A DNA stretch of 64,000 bases from Harmothoe impar. Lineage: Eukaryota > Annelida > Polychaeta > Phyllodocida > Polynoidae. The notes beneath the pieces were generated by a model. That model was not told where the DNA came from. It worked only from the letters and a program-made list of their open reading frames with translations, and ran no database searches. The stretch lies in NCBI GenBank assembly GCA_947462335.1, contig OX381716.1, forward strand, positions 8,380,861-8,444,860, in the 5' to 3' direction. Below are positions 35,131 through 46,400 of the stretch, piece after piece. Every line of letters begins with the position of its first letter. Position 1 is the stretch's first letter. Both the position numbers and the translations under genes were made by a program.

Positions 35131-35343
35131 AACCCTTTAGGGCGACGCAAAATGCATTCATGGTCATCATGATGCATGAATATAGCCCTGGAATTTAATT
35201 CACCAGCGATGCGATCCTAAGGGGTTGAGACACCCCCAAATGGTCGACATGATGCACCGATGCGGCACCTTACTTGTGAGGCTGTATTGCTGCATCATGA
35301 CGATAATATCAGTTTTAGCGACATGTCATCCTTAAAGGATTAA
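35131..35343. mobile_element. Family P element
   Basis: Starts TAAACCCTTTAGGGCGACGC and ends CATCCTTAAAGGATTAA. The hairpins are worn. Confidence 0.65.
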
Positions 35344-35817
35344 TCCTACACTGGGTAGTATTTTTCTCATCATAAATTAAATTCTAAATCTGGCACATAA
35401 AGATACCAGCTGTCTGGTCCCTGAACCAAATAGAGAATGATTCAAATTCTGAAGATCCCGGATATGAGTGAACATTTTAAAGTCATGGAGGTCCCCTCGC
35501 CATTCTGTTTCCAATTTCCTCACAGGGCGACTCGGGCTGGTACCAAATTTCCCCGGGTTTATTGAGTTGACGGAAGTCTCATAGTCTCCTCGTCATGAGT
35601 CACAAATATAAATTTCCGGCGGTTCTGATCGGAATTTGACATCGCCCAGACAAGATAAACAGCGGTTTGAAGAAAAAGATACTTCCCCAAAACACTTTGA
35701 ATTCTGCCAAAACTTTGGAACCAATTTAATCTTGTGATAGTATACTTGGGGCAAAATGAAAATTCCTGAAATTAGATTAGCTATACCCTGTCTAGTGTGA
35801 AATAGGACAAAAGGTTA
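35344..35817. other. No gene recognised
   Basis: AT-rich unique sequence with no repeat seen elsewhere in the window. Confidence 0.35.
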
Positions 35818-36049
35818 TTAACCCTTTTAGGATGGCTTGTCATCATAATGCATAAATGCAGGCCTGGCAAGTAACTTGCCAGTGCTGCATTTATGCATCA
35901 TGTCAACCCTTTGGGGTTGAGAGACACCCAATGGGTCGGTATGATACACCAATGCCGCACCACCAAGTTACTGGCCAGAGCTGCATTCATGCATCATGAT
36001 GACCAAAGACATGATGCATTAAGGTATTATGCCATCCTTAAAGGGTTAA
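35818..36049. mobile_element. Family P element, inverted relative to 24457
   Basis: TTAA at both ends, 232 bp. CCCTTTTAGGATGGC starts it and GCCATCCTTAAAGGG ends it. Both hairpins are clear. Confidence 0.8.
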
Positions 36050-36274
36050 CAAATACAAAATGTGTGTTAGCCCTTGACAGTCGTTCTGCATTTAATGTTA
36101 GCTACATTTGTCACTGTCATGATGTGTTTATGAAGCCATATCGATACCAAGTTAGAGTGGTAATCAAACATTGTGTCAACGTCGGACCAATATTATTAAA
36201 TTCCTGAAATACATCATTCACAATCCTCACCATTTCTGATGATAATTAACACAGGGAAACTTATCGACTTCAAA

Positions 36275-36503
36275 CAGAAAAGTAAAGGTGTCAGCTGTGT
36301 CTCCCACGTGGCTCTGGCAAAAATGGGGTGTCAAACAGCTATTGGCTCTGCTATTGACACTGATAGTAGAGAGTTTACTCAAGTTGACACTGATAGTACA
36401 GAGTCAACTCAAGTTGACCCTTCATATAAGCAGAGTCATTAGCTATTTGACTCTATTTTACCAGAGCCACGTGGGAGACCTGGTTGACACCTTTACTTCT
36501 CTG
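36275..36503. mobile_element. Family Y element with ~50 bp inverted termini
   Basis: CAGAAAAGTAAAGGTGTCAG and CTGACACC-type inverted end GGTTGACACCTTTACTTCTC. Inside each terminus lies GTCTCCCACGTGGCTCTGG or its complement. The core has AGAGTTTACTCAAGTTGACA-like tandem pieces. The 67- and 76-codon frames are artefacts. Confidence 0.75.
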
Positions 36504-36983
36504 TGTGTTGACATCTGACATATGGTTTAGTAGCCAATTGATCTTTATCTTTCAGTTACACAATGAATTTGTATTCGTAATGCTTTCATAAATCTGTGTG
36601 ATACTTCCGATACCCAAATTTCGGGACCTAAATCTGTTACAAAATCAGGCCCTCTTGAGGCTCTTTGAGAACGGATCCGTCAGTTGTGAGAATAAAAAGT
36701 CCACTATAAATCTTACAAGAAGAAAAGCCCACAATCTCATGGCGTGTTCTGAAAGAGCACCCTGGCCTTTGTTTTATGAATGTGCAATTATCAATAGAAT
36801 TTAAATGGTTACATATTAATTTATGTAGATTATATGAGCACAAATATATTAGAAAATCGACCCCAAGTTAGCTCCTAACCTATCTTTCATCTCAAAGACT
36901 TGAAAAGGTTACATTCAAGTCCTCACTTCATCCCTACTGGTTCCTCTGGAGGCCTGCCCTCTCTTTCGTATAGCTCCAACCGC
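36504..36983. other. No gene; dispersed-repeat copy
   Basis: 36681-36775 is the inverse of 57645-57725 (GAATAAAAAGTCCACTATAA). The rest is unassigned. Confidence 0.45.
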
Positions 36984-37137
36984 CTTAAAACTAACGACAA
37001 CAAGAAACAAAATGGCCGTACAAAGATGGCGGCACCCTGAGGGCTTGTCACCCCCTCTACAGGCAGATGACAGAACTAATGTCCATTAGGGCGGAAGTCG
37101 ACGGGTAATCTGGGCGTCTTTTCACTCTCCCAACACA
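36984..37137. repeat. Dispersed repeat X, copy 2
   Basis: Pairs with 17065-17218, in the same orientation. AAGATGGCGGC at 37023-37033. It diverges only near both edges. Confidence 0.8.
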
Positions 37138-37500
37138 TCCTCCCTCCCAATCAGAAGGCATTTGCTCCCAGCAGTGGAGCCTGTGTTAGTCGGCCTTTCA
37201 CCCAGCACCCGCACTGTCAATCATGGCCTAGACATTGTATTAGCCATTTCTTTAGTGACAACATATTTGAACGACATTAGTCGCAACGGTTGTTTGCATT
37301 AACCACTGATTTCCTGCTTCTCTACAGGAATTTATTCATAGAAAAATCAAGCAAGCTGTCAATGCCTTTCACTACTATCCCTCATCAGCAATAGTTGGCT
37401 ACTGCCATGTCCAAATAAAGACTTGTTTATGTAGCTTCATGTCTGCACTTATATTTACGTAGCTTTTCCTATTAAACTTTTGAAGATCGTGATGTGTACC
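37138..37500. other. No gene recognised
   Basis: Unassigned sequence between repeat X and a Q2 element. Confidence 0.35.
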
Positions 37501-37824
37501 ATCTCTCCAAACAATCTTTAGAAACTTTCGTATTTTTGGGAAACATACACAAGATAGACCAGGGGGACTCTTGAGAATAGTGAACATTCCTAGTGGCATG
37601 TTTTATGGTAATGTACATTTCCCGAGTTTTACTCGTGCAAATAACCCAAAATTCCACAAGTACAATGAGGAAATGTATTTCTTGAGTTTCACTACAAGAA
37701 ATGACAGGGAACATGGCACAAGAGCGAGAAAATTTTGAAAAACATTCCGGAGACGTTAAAAAAATGTTCTGAAATTCTCGAGTTTTGACATGAGAATGGC
37801 ACAAGTTCAGCTTTGTTTGCAGAG
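37501..37824 (+). mobile_element. Family Q2 element
   Basis: Q-like termini (TCTCCAAACAATCTT left, CAGCTTTGTTTGCAGAGA right) but a different interior, with CTCGTGCAAATAACCCAAAA and CACTACAAGAAATGACAGGG. Confidence 0.7.
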
Positions 37825-38689
37825 ATAATCCTGTCTAAAATTAAAATTTCACAATCTCATAATATGACAAAATCTCCACCAGGACCCGTATGTATTAATG
37901 GCAGACTAGCAGGACTGTTCTTACTGTAGGCTGGCAAGGTGGCGGAGGGATGTGTTTGAAGGCTGGCTGGCTGTGTGAGAGTTGGCTGGCTGTGTGAGGG
38001 TTGGCTGGCTGTGTGAGGGGGGCACAGAGGGTCAGCTACAAGGGGACTGAAGGCTAATGAAGTATGGGCTCTGCCCCCTACAGGCTAGTCTCTGTACTAG
38101 ACACAGAGGTTCTTTATGTGAATCTGTCACAGACTGACATTCAAGTGCCAGGGCAACCCCAAAGATACATTATCAGTTAAAACACCCCAAAATTAAGTTA
38201 TAAAATAACATTGCATTTTCTTTATGGTATCAATGTTCTTCTTATTGTGAGGTAGGAATAGACTGAATGTAGTGGTTGTGTTGTGATTGGAGGCTAAATC
38301 CTATGGTTTCACAATGCACCCATAACAGGTGTTGATTTCTGTGAGCTTGACAGCTATTTATTTTCGATAATATATTTTAGTTTAATTATGCTAAATGGTA
38401 AGAGAGAGTGAATCATGTAATCAACCTCAAATGGGAGAATCACCTAAAATCAGCCGACAGCTTCATGATATTGCCACACTGCTGCAAAATGGGCATAATG
38501 CACTTTCAAATTAAGCACCAGCAATCTCTTGATGTAACAGGGAGAATAACTTTTTATAAGGCTGGAAGATGTTATACACTTACAACCGAGAAAGCGATCA
38601 CAAGTCTTATACCCAATGCTATCCAATTAGGTCTGCCTTGGTAATACAAAAGCCTGCCCAACTTCTCGACATGTTGGCTGTCGTTAAAA
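37825..38689. other. Gene-free stretch with a short tandem repeat
   Basis: 37964-38022 has three ~20 bp copies of GTTGGCTGGCTGTGTGAG. The rest is unassigned. 38630-38689 belongs to a D-repeat fragment. Confidence 0.5.
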
Positions 38690-38749
38690 GGGTTTCACAG
38701 CATCTAATTGGTTTAAATCCTTCCAGGACTTCAGGGAAATTTAAATGCG

Positions 38750-38865
38750 TTATTCCCTTGGTTGTCATGATGCATGAATGCTAACAGTGCTGCATTTAAG
38801 CATCATGCTAACCCTACTGGGTTGAGTTGCTCCAGAATCATCGATATGATGCAGCAACACAGCAC
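38750..38865. mobile_element. Family P fragment interrupted by CC
   Basis: TTCCCTTGGTTGTCATGATG and GCATTTAAGCATCATGC, then the sequence breaks at AGCAC where CC begins. The right half is missing. Confidence 0.5.
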
Positions 38866-39072
38866 TACCTAGGATTATAGGCCTATGTCCACTAGCATAT
38901 ATAACACTGTTTTGTCTAAAAAAAACACGTTTTGGGGCCGATAAATCTGTTTTGGCGCAAAACAAACTGTTTTCAGTTGACAAATCAGTTTTGGCACCGA
39001 CAAAACATGTTTTTCAGTGCCAAAGTGTCTGATATATAATTATAGTGGACACAGGCCTAATAGCTCCAGGTA
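38866..39072. mobile_element. Family CC inverted-repeat element
   Basis: TACCTAGGATTATAGGCCTA..GTCCACTAGCATATATA is mirrored by TATATAATTATAGTGGACAC..CCAGGTA. The core repeats ACTGTTTTG and ATCTGTTTTGGCGC, a T-rich tract. Confidence 0.7.
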
Positions 39073-39100
39073 GTGCAAGCCAAGGGTGTCCAATTATTTT

Positions 39101-39378
39101 GGCTTTGGTAATACACAACCCTGCCCAAGCTTACACTAGTTTGCCCAGTACAGGTAAGGTGACAAATTGGCTTCGTTATTCGGCAGTTTCCTGTGCTGCT
39201 AATGGGTCCACCTGACAAGGACCCCGGTTCAAGCCGTACCCGGGTTGGAGTTAAACGCTTCCCCACATGTTGGCCACTTCGGATAGATTTCAGTGTCTAA
39301 TTGGTTTTAATCCTTTCAGGCCCACACAGCAAATAATGATCACCTCATTTTGGAGGATTTACATGCATAACAGAGGAA
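39101..39378. repeat. Dispersed repeat D, copy 1
   Basis: GGCTTTGGTAATACACAACC through GGAGTTAAACGCTTCC to the GGTTTTAATCCTTTCAGG tail. Matches 42827-43096. Fragments lie at 38630-38725 and 41570-41660. GGTTCAAGCC at ~39228 looks like a tRNA box B, so a SINE origin is possible. Confidence 0.7.
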
Positions 39379-39497
39379 GGACTAATTGTAAGAAAAACAG
39401 TTCTCAAAGTCACTTATACACACGAAAATTTATTCATTTTGTTCTCCTCAATTTAGAAAAATGACACAGTGAATTTAAAGTATTATAGCCATGCTTG

Positions 39498-39655
39498 TTA
39501 AACCTTTAGGGACGGCATGATGCCTCAATATATATTATCCCTTGGTCGTCATGATGCATGAATGCAGCCTAACTCGAGTAACTGGGGATGCGTCCATGCA
39601 GTACCAGTGAGTAGATTCACCACAGATGCATTCATGCATTGGCTTTAGGACAACT
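39498..39655. mobile_element. Family P element, partial
   Basis: TTAAACCTTTAGGGACGGCA start, then TTGGTCGTCATGATGCATGA. The right end is lost. Confidence 0.6.
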
Positions 39656-40118
39656 ACTGGTCCAGGCTGCCATCATATAATATTATTTTGCCTACCCTTT
39701 AGCAGTATTTGAACCTATCTCCTAGGATATGACAATAAAAGTTGATGTGTATAAATTTGCCATGTGGACCTTAAACCTTCAGCCTCCGTTATCCGTTTTA
39801 AGAATGCATTTGTAACATGTAATTACGGCAAGCTTGTCGAATATCATGAAAATCAATAAAACTTTAAAACTAAAAATAGCCATTTATCGCCTAATGGCCA
39901 GAAGCCATTTCTTGCTGAGAGAGGCTCACAATTCTCTTATGTTCAGCTGGAACTAATTCAAGTTAAAATATAGCCTCTGTGGCTCGGGAAAAATGAAGTT
40001 TAGACTTATTGCTTGAGTGCAGGACTTCAGGCCTATTTAGGCCACACATCACTGTTATTTCTATAAGATAAGGCCATACCACAATGTAAGTACACCTTCA
40101 TAGAGTCTTGCAAACTTG
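39656..40118. other. No gene recognised
   Basis: AT-rich unique sequence. Confidence 0.35.
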
Positions 40119-40455
40119 AGGCTGTGTCTCATGAGATGGGGCCAAGTGTGAATGTCTTTGACTGGGTGCGAACTTTGACCAGGTGCCAGCTTTGACCTGG
40201 TGCCAGCTTTGACCGGCTTTATAGCAAAGGGTTTATTTAGGGCAGATTGAGATATAAATGGGCTACTAAATACTAATGTAAAGTGTTGTAACATCCATTA
40301 ACCTTTTCATCCAATTTCTATATTCAAATGCCCTTAATAAACCCTTTTCTATCAAGCCGGTTAAAGCTGGCACCAGGTCAAAGATGGCACCCGCTCAAAG
40401 CTCGCACCCGCTCAAAGATGTTCACACTTGGCCCAATCTTATGAGGCACAGCCTA
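40119..40455. mobile_element. Family R inverted-repeat element
   Basis: AGGCTGTGTCTCATGAGATG and CTTATGAGGCACAGCCT are inverted. Sub-repeats of CTTTGACCAGGTGCCAG stand in both arms (about four left, three right). Confidence 0.75.
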
Positions 40456-40522
40456 GAATCTGTGATTTAACCACATAATATACAAACAGAAGGATATGGC
40501 CACATATGTAGCCCTTAACACC

Positions 40523-40764
40523 TTAACCCTTTAAGGACGGCATAATGCCTTAATGCATTATGCCTTGGTCGTCATGATGTATGAATGCAGCCCTGGTGAG
40601 TAACTCGCCAACTCAAGCATCATGCTGCCCGTCCGGGGTAGACACACTCCCGAAGGGTCAGCATGATGCAATATTGCCGCACCGGCTAGTTGCTCGCCAG
40701 GGCTGCGTTGGTGCATCATAACAAGAAATGTCATATTTAAGCAACATCCGTCCTTAAAGTGTTC
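40523..40764. mobile_element. Family P element
   Basis: TTAACCCTTTAAGGACGGCA is the clearest left terminus in the window. The right end is CCGTCCTTAAAGTGTTCA. Confidence 0.75.
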
Positions 40765-41060
40765 AGTGAGCCAAGATGCTGACACCTGCACTTAAAGGTC
40801 AGCTGACACTGAACACAAGTGAAGGCTCAGTGCCATTTTGTCCCCTCCATCTAGTCCCTGTAGTTGATTTCTTTAAAGGACACAGAGTGCATGAATATAC
40901 TCTAGTTTTGACATCTAAATGCAACCTTAGTGAGTAGCTCACCAGTACGGATGCTAGTCGGTCGTTACACTCTCACAGAGTAATACAAGAATAGCAGACT
41001 CATCAGGGCTGCATTTATGCGTAAAAACAACAAAGGGCGGCGTTATTTATTATGCAGCTC

Positions 41061-41316
41061 TTGACCCTTTAAGGACAGCATATCCCTAAAAGATGGCATT
41101 TGTGGTCATGATGCACCAATGCAGCCCTGGGATGTAACATGCTGGTGTTGCATCATGCAGACACTTTGAGATGGTCTCAACCTCATAACGTCGACATGAT
41201 GCATTAATGCAGCATTGATATGGTCAGTAGGCTTAGCAAATTACTGGCAAGGGCTTCATTCAAACATAAGGACAACCAAGGATGTATTAATGCATTATGT
41301 CATCCTTCAATGGTTA
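41061..41316. mobile_element. Family P element
   Basis: TTGACCCTTTAAGGACAGCA to TCATCCTTCAATGGTTA. Confidence 0.65.
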
Positions 41317-41325
41317 TAGGATTAA

Positions 41326-41565
41326 AGTGCTGTAACCTCACAGTCATATAGGGGAGAGTGTACATTCAGCTTCCATTTATCTGTCACTGCCGTAGGTCAG
41401 AGTTGGATGGATAAACACCGGAACCCGAGGTGATGAAGTAAATTCTACTGACAAGTTCCCCTAGAGGGCAGAGGTTATCTGATGAGGGTAACGCAAGGTG
41501 ACAAAATCTGCAGAGGATTCTAATGCCACTTTACTCCTGGGACGACCCTGTGACCTTTGGACATT
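41326..41565. repeat. Dispersed repeat E, copy 1 (unexpanded)
   Basis: AAAGTGCTGTAACCTCACAG then a single CATATAGGGGAGAGTGTAC, then CCATTTATCTGTCACTGCCG. It matches 43164-43925 but lacks the 15-bp array. Confidence 0.75.
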
Positions 41566-42204
41566 TCTTTAGGGTCTGCTTAGGTAACGCACAATCTTGC
41601 CCAAACTTGCCCATGTTGGCTGTCTTCGATAGAGTTTGGTGGCGTTTAATTCAGACCTCCATTATGATACAAATGCATTATTCCTTTGGTTACCACGATG
41701 CATGAATGCCAACAGTGCTGCATCCAAGCATCATGCTAACCAAACTGGGTTGAGACACTCATGAAGGGTCCGCATGATACACCAGTGCACTACAGGCAAA
41801 ATACTTCTAAAAATCTAAATGCTCCGACCCTTAGTCTGTAGTGGTTATCCCAGGTTAGTGATAGGGACAGTGGTCTGGCATGACCAAGTGCTGTTCCAAA
41901 ATGACTGAGGCAAAACATCACATGACTCATGCCTTACTCAAAAGGGCTTACCCTAAAACTGATTGAAATGGAGAAAACTAAGGTGCGTTTGTCAGTACTG
42001 ACCAACCTGACTAAATTAGGTTGGTTATATAGGGAGCCATAGAATGACTTACTTGGTTAGGCACTATAGTGAGAGGTTGGACGTATAGGGAGCCAGTGTA
42101 AGGGCATCCTATTAGGCCAGCTTTGGTAATACACATTATTACACGACCTAACGATATAAGTACGATCCTGTATTTGTTTAAGCATTAAAAAACGTATCCG
42201 CGGG
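41566..42204. other. Gene-free stretch with D and P scraps
   Basis: D fragment at ~41570-41660, P-like GATGCATGAATGCC at ~41697-41800, and a D start (GCTTTGGTAATACACA) at ~42120. No coding sequence. Confidence 0.4.
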
Positions 42205-42320
42205 TGTGGTACGCTTTTGCGTACCACCTGGCCGTGTGGTACGCTTTTAACTGCTCTAGACCAATCAGAAGGCAGCATTTTGGTCACGTGACAGGGCAAT
42301 GGCGGCGATGTAAACAAAGC
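42205..42320. promoter_or_regulatory. Promoter-like block with CCAAT and E-box motifs
   Basis: A perfect GTGGTACGC-TTTT-GCGTACCAC hairpin at 42205-42226, then CCAATCAGAAGGCAGCATTT, TCACGTGA, AATGGCGGCGATG and GTAAACAA. The order and wording match 54050-54083. Confidence 0.4.
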
Positions 42321-42437
42321 AGACGACGATGTGAACTATGCTAATTAACCATATAAACAACTGAATTTGCGATGTAAACAACAACTAAAAGGTAGGGGGT
42401 TTGAAAAATTGTCTTCTGATCGTGTAATAAAGCATGT

Positions 42438-42547
42438 ATTGTACGCTAGGGCCACGCACATCCCGTACCAACCCTCGGTGTGTCTGGCTTATAAAGCCAG
42501 ACGCACCTCTGGTTGGTACGGGATGTACGTGACCCCAGCGTGCAATA
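42438..42547. repeat. ~110 bp imperfect palindrome (H2)
   Basis: ATTGTACGCTAGGGCCACG with CATCCCGTACCAACC pairs with GGTTGGTACGGGATG and the inverse outer arm ending GCGTGCAATA. The tip is TCTGGCTT-ATA-AAGCCAGA. The 118-codon frame across it is an artefact. Confidence 0.8.
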
Positions 42548-42826
42548 CTGGCTATATCCTGTCCCAGCTTGCATTATTTCACTTGGTACATGTAAGGCAG
42601 TCCCCTACTCCCATCCCAGCGCTGCTCGGTACCCTATGCTGTGTACGGGCTGGGAACAGCCCTTCCTCTCACTTGCTACCCATTTGCGCCAGATTGGTGA
42701 TTGAGATTCTTAATTGGTTTTAATAGTAAGCTGTAATGGTATGTGAGTGTATGATACCCACGCGGGTAATACGGCGCACAGAACTAACATGGCAACACAC
42801 ATGGAATTAACCATATCTAATTAGAT

Positions 42827-43096
42827 TGACTTTGGTATTACAAATTTTGCCTAAGCTCACTCTACTTTGTAGGGTACAGGTACGGATTCAAAGTGGCTTC
42901 GTTATTTTGCAGCTAATGGGGTCTCCTTCACGAGTAGACGGGTTTAAGTGATACTCAAAGTGGAGTTAAACGCTTCTGGACATGTTGGCTGTTCTCGTTA
43001 CAGTTCAGAGTGTAATTGGTTTTAATCCTGTCACACCCACACGGCAAATAACAATTTCCTCATTTCAGAGGCTTTACTTGCGATAGCAGTGGAAAT
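42827..43096. repeat. Dispersed repeat D, copy 2
   Basis: GACTTTGGTATTACAAATTT through GGAGTTAAACGCTTCTGGAC to GGTTTTAATCCTGTCA. Matches 39101-39378. Confidence 0.7.
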
Positions 43097-43163
43097 ATAT
43101 GCATCAGCATTTTATCTTACACCATTTATGGACCACATTGCGTAAATGGTTAATGGGTTAAGC

Positions 43164-43925
43164 TAAAGTGCTGTAGCCTCACAGTCTCAGAGGGGACAGT
43201 CTCAGAGGGGACAGTCTCAGAGGGGACAGTCTCAGAGGGGACAGTCCCAGAGGGGACAGTCTCAGAGGGGACAGTCTCAGAGGGGACAGTCTCAGAGGGG
43301 ACAGTCTCCGAGGGGACAGTCTCCGAGGGGACAGTCTCAGAGGGGACAGTCTCAGAGGGGACAGTCTCAGAGGGGACAGTCTCAGAGGGGACAGTCTCAG
43401 AGGGGACAGTCTCAGAGGGGACAGTCTCAGAGGGGACAGTCTCAGAGGGGACAGTCTCAGAGGGGACAGTCTCAGAGGGGACAGTCTCAGAGGGGACAGT
43501 CTCAGAGGGCACAGTCTCAGAGGGGACAGTCTCAGAGGGGACAGTCTCGGAGGGGACAGTCTCAGAGGGGACAGTCTCAGAGGGGACATTCTCAGAGGGG
43601 ACAGTCTCAGAGGGGACAGTCTCAGAGGGGACAGTCTCAGAGGGGACAGTCTCAGAGGGGACAGTCTCAAAGGGCACAGTGTACCTTTAGCCTCCATTTA
43701 TCTGTCACTACCATGGGTCAGAGATGGTCCAATGAACACTGGAACCCAAGGCGATTAGCTGTGGGCTGGTGGTTGAACATGGGGATGGGAGGCGAAGTAA
43801 CTTTCACCGACAAGTCCCTCTAGAGGGCAAAGGGTGATCTGATGAGGGTAACATGAGGTGACAAAATGTACAGTAAATTTTGAAGCCACCTTACACTACT
43901 ATGACGACTCAGTGACCTTTGGATG
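43164..43925. repeat. Dispersed repeat E, copy 2, split by the 15-bp array
   Basis: AAAGTGCTGTAGCCTCACAG before and CCTCCATTTATCTGTCACTA after the array; the same text stands contiguous at 41326-41420. Confidence 0.75.
43181..43680. repeat. 15-bp minisatellite, about 33 copies
   Basis: Unit ACAGTCTCAGAGGGG, highly homogeneous, with rare variants (CTCCGAG, TCCCAG, ACATT, GGGCAC). A 15-bp period keeps every frame open, giving spurious ETVPS and LRLSP repeat peptides on the minus strand. Confidence 0.97.
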
Positions 43926-44563
43926 GCACGGTCTGACCTCTACAGAGTTCCAAGGTCGGATTGGATTTAGAGGCCATTTTTCTAAAAGGTTTTGACACAA
44001 GAATTGCACGAGTTCCGCTCGAGATTTAGTTTGCAGGGTACACACTGAACCCCTCTCGGGAAATCAACTTATTTTTGTTTGAATTTCAATTTTGTACCAG
44101 ACTCTCACCTGGTCCTCAGTGAGTATACCTCTATCACGAATTTTTGCAGAGGCTGGTTATATATGGTCAAAATATCTCCTAAACCACTAGGGTGCCGCGG
44201 CTAACTGTGGAATGCTGAGGTCCTTTGTGAGAGGATATTTTGCTTCATTTAGCTTCTTTTAGCTTCATTATGTGAGATGGAAGTCATGAGTGTTGCCCTG
44301 TTCCTGGCAACACTCAGGGAGACACTGCCACGAAATAGGAAAAAGGACCTAAAAGAACACAGTGTTTTGCTGCTAGGGGTGTTGCACTAGATAACCTTCT
44401 GATCGATGATGCCAATTTCATTTGTGTCAAAAGCGTATAAAATATTGGTCCTTCCTATTACCTTTATCATCAATCAAGCTGCTCCAAGCGTCAACACATT
44501 CCTAACTGTCATTGATCGTGCATTAGACACCAAACGACACTTAGAGTGGCCTCAACAGACTAG
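43926..44563. other. Gene-free stretch with a Q2 right end
   Basis: 43975-44039 is a Q2 right end (TTTTGACACAAGAATTGCAC to TTTAGTTTGCAGGG). The rest is unassigned. Confidence 0.45.
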
Positions 44564-44965
44564 TCTCTTTAAGGACGGCATGTCGCTAAAAGATGACATG
44601 CCATCAATGAATCAATGCATCCCTAACCAGAAACTCGTCAGTGCTGCATTGATGCATTATGCTGACCCTTTGGGAATACCTCAACCCTAGAGGGTCGGCA
44701 TGATGCTTGAATCCTGCACTGGCGAGTTACGCAGCAGGGATGCATTCATGTATCATGACGACTGAGGGCATGATGCATTAAGACATTATACTACTGATAA
44801 AGCAATAAAGGGTCCCTTTAAGGATGGCATAATGCATTAATGCACACTACCCAAGGGTCGGCAGGATGCACCAATACAGCACCGATGAGTTACTCTCCAG
44901 GGCTGCAATGGTGCATCAAAACGACAAATGTCATCTTTTAGCACCATCCGTCCTTACAGGGCTAA
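44564..44965. mobile_element. Two adjoining family P copies
   Basis: The first runs 44564-44808 (TCTTTAAGGACGGCATGTCG to a worn right end). The second runs 44809-44965 (GGTCCCTTTAAGGATGGCAT to CCGTCCTTACAGGGCTAA) and is internally deleted. They abut head to tail. Confidence 0.65.
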
Positions 44966-45144
44966 GGTGGGTTTAGAGTTGTAAGTAGTGTATCGTGGGA
45001 GGAGTGGGTTGGGTGTGGGAGGGAGGACTCAGGAAGCTGAAACCGTAGTGAGCCGCAACATGGTGGCTGCATCCGGTCGTTGACTCGACTACCAGGCACT
45101 GCCATCAGCAGCCTGCAGCCTGGTGCTTCACTCAGGGGGTGCTA

Positions 45145-45269
45145 CCCCTCCAAACAAAGTCTCAAGCTGAACTCGTGCCATTCTTGAGTCTTGACTCGTG
45201 ATCCCCAAGAGATTTCTTTTAACGTTTTGTGGCATATTCCCGGGAATTTGCCGAGTTCTGTTTAGAGGG
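45145..45269 (-). mobile_element. Family Q element, internally deleted
   Basis: CCCCTCCAAACAAAGTCTCA to CCGAGTTCTGTTTAGAGGG, only ~125 bp: both ends joined with the middle missing. Confidence 0.7.
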
Positions 45270-45692
45270 CTGGCATCAGCATCCGGCAGGCTGGTTCTTC
45301 ACTCAGTGAGTAGTACAAGCCTTCTGTGTCCTGGTTGCTGACAGTCTTACTAACACAGCTGCCATCTTATGAGGGAGTCATCATATATTCCTGAGGTTAC
45401 GTAATTATGATAATGCAAGAGGGAATGAGAAGATACAGATTACTCTTGCCCCGGCCAGACACGGTCAGGAGGCCATTTTTTATTAACATAGCTAATGTAG
45501 TATCACAAGTTAAACAATGAAAAGAATATCAGCCTTTCATATCTACAAACAATGGCCTTCTGGTTGGATGCCACCAACAAAGGTACCAGGGACCCTAGTT
45601 CCCCCATGTGGGCAGGTGGTGAACTAGGTAATGCACTTACCCCACCTGGGGAATATATCCCAGTGTTGCCGCCCAGCATTAGCGTCGTATAT
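45270..45692. other. No gene recognised
   Basis: Unassigned DNA between two Q copies. Confidence 0.35.
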
Positions 45693-45977
45693 CCCTGCAA
45701 ACAAAATTTCAAGCGAAACTGGTGCCATTCTTGAGTCGTGACTCCTGATCCCCAGGAGATTTTTGAATGTTTTGTGAACGTTTTGTGGCATATTCCAGGG
45801 TATTTCTTGTTTTTTGAATGAGTTTTTTGAACAAGTCTTAGCTTTTGCCATTTGCCAAAGTTCAATACCCAAGTTCGTTTTGTGAATAGGACACGTTCAC
45901 AATTCTTGGGAAAATCTTGTGTCTTTTTGTGTTATGGTGACTTCCCCAGCTTCTCCCAAGTTGCGAGCGTTCTATTC
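45693..45977 (-). mobile_element. Family Q element
   Basis: TCCCTGCAAACAAAATTTCA start. The far end stops at GCGAGCGTTCTATTCC, short of the usual terminus. Confidence 0.7.
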
Positions 45978-46228
45978 CCCCCACCCTCCACCCTGTATTG
46001 GCGGGTTACAGACTAAACCAGTAGCAGGTACAAATGACCAATAACTTCCAGGACCTCATCTAGTGACAGTAGGAGGACTGAGTGTTGGGTGGGTTGAGCC
46101 CCCTCGTCCTCAGGTACCAGGCAGACTGACAGGTCTCCCCCCGGGGAAAGGAGTGTCTTACTGAACCAGCCAACTGCCCAACATGTACCGTCTACAAGGT
46201 GTAAGTGCCATTTTGTATATATGGAAGG

Positions 46229-46400
46229 GTTAACTTTTTAATAACAAGGGGGGAGTGGTGAGATTTCGCACAGGCCTCTTAATTGTTTTTCACCTCAATT
46301 GAGGGCTTTGCCTCCTCACGGCGGGTAAAAAATTGAGGGTGTGCTTTATATATTTTTTGCCCAACACCAAAGAGGTCTATATTTTTTTATCCTCCCCAGT
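46229..46400. mobile_element. Possible family S relative
   Basis: GTTAACTTTTTAATAACAAG with a G-run, then TTTTTCACC and GGGTAAAAAATTGAGGG blocks in the S style. Ends are unclear. A C-run follows at ~46445-46460. Confidence 0.35.

Noticed and set aside
42367..42723. 118-codon plus-strand frame
   Set aside because: It runs through palindrome H2, and the peptide has no family resemblance.
43150..43697. Long minus-strand frames (~172-175 codons) of ETVPS or LRLSP repeats
   Set aside because: Direct product of the 15-bp minisatellite, whose length is a multiple of three. Several frames are open at once and no exon context exists.
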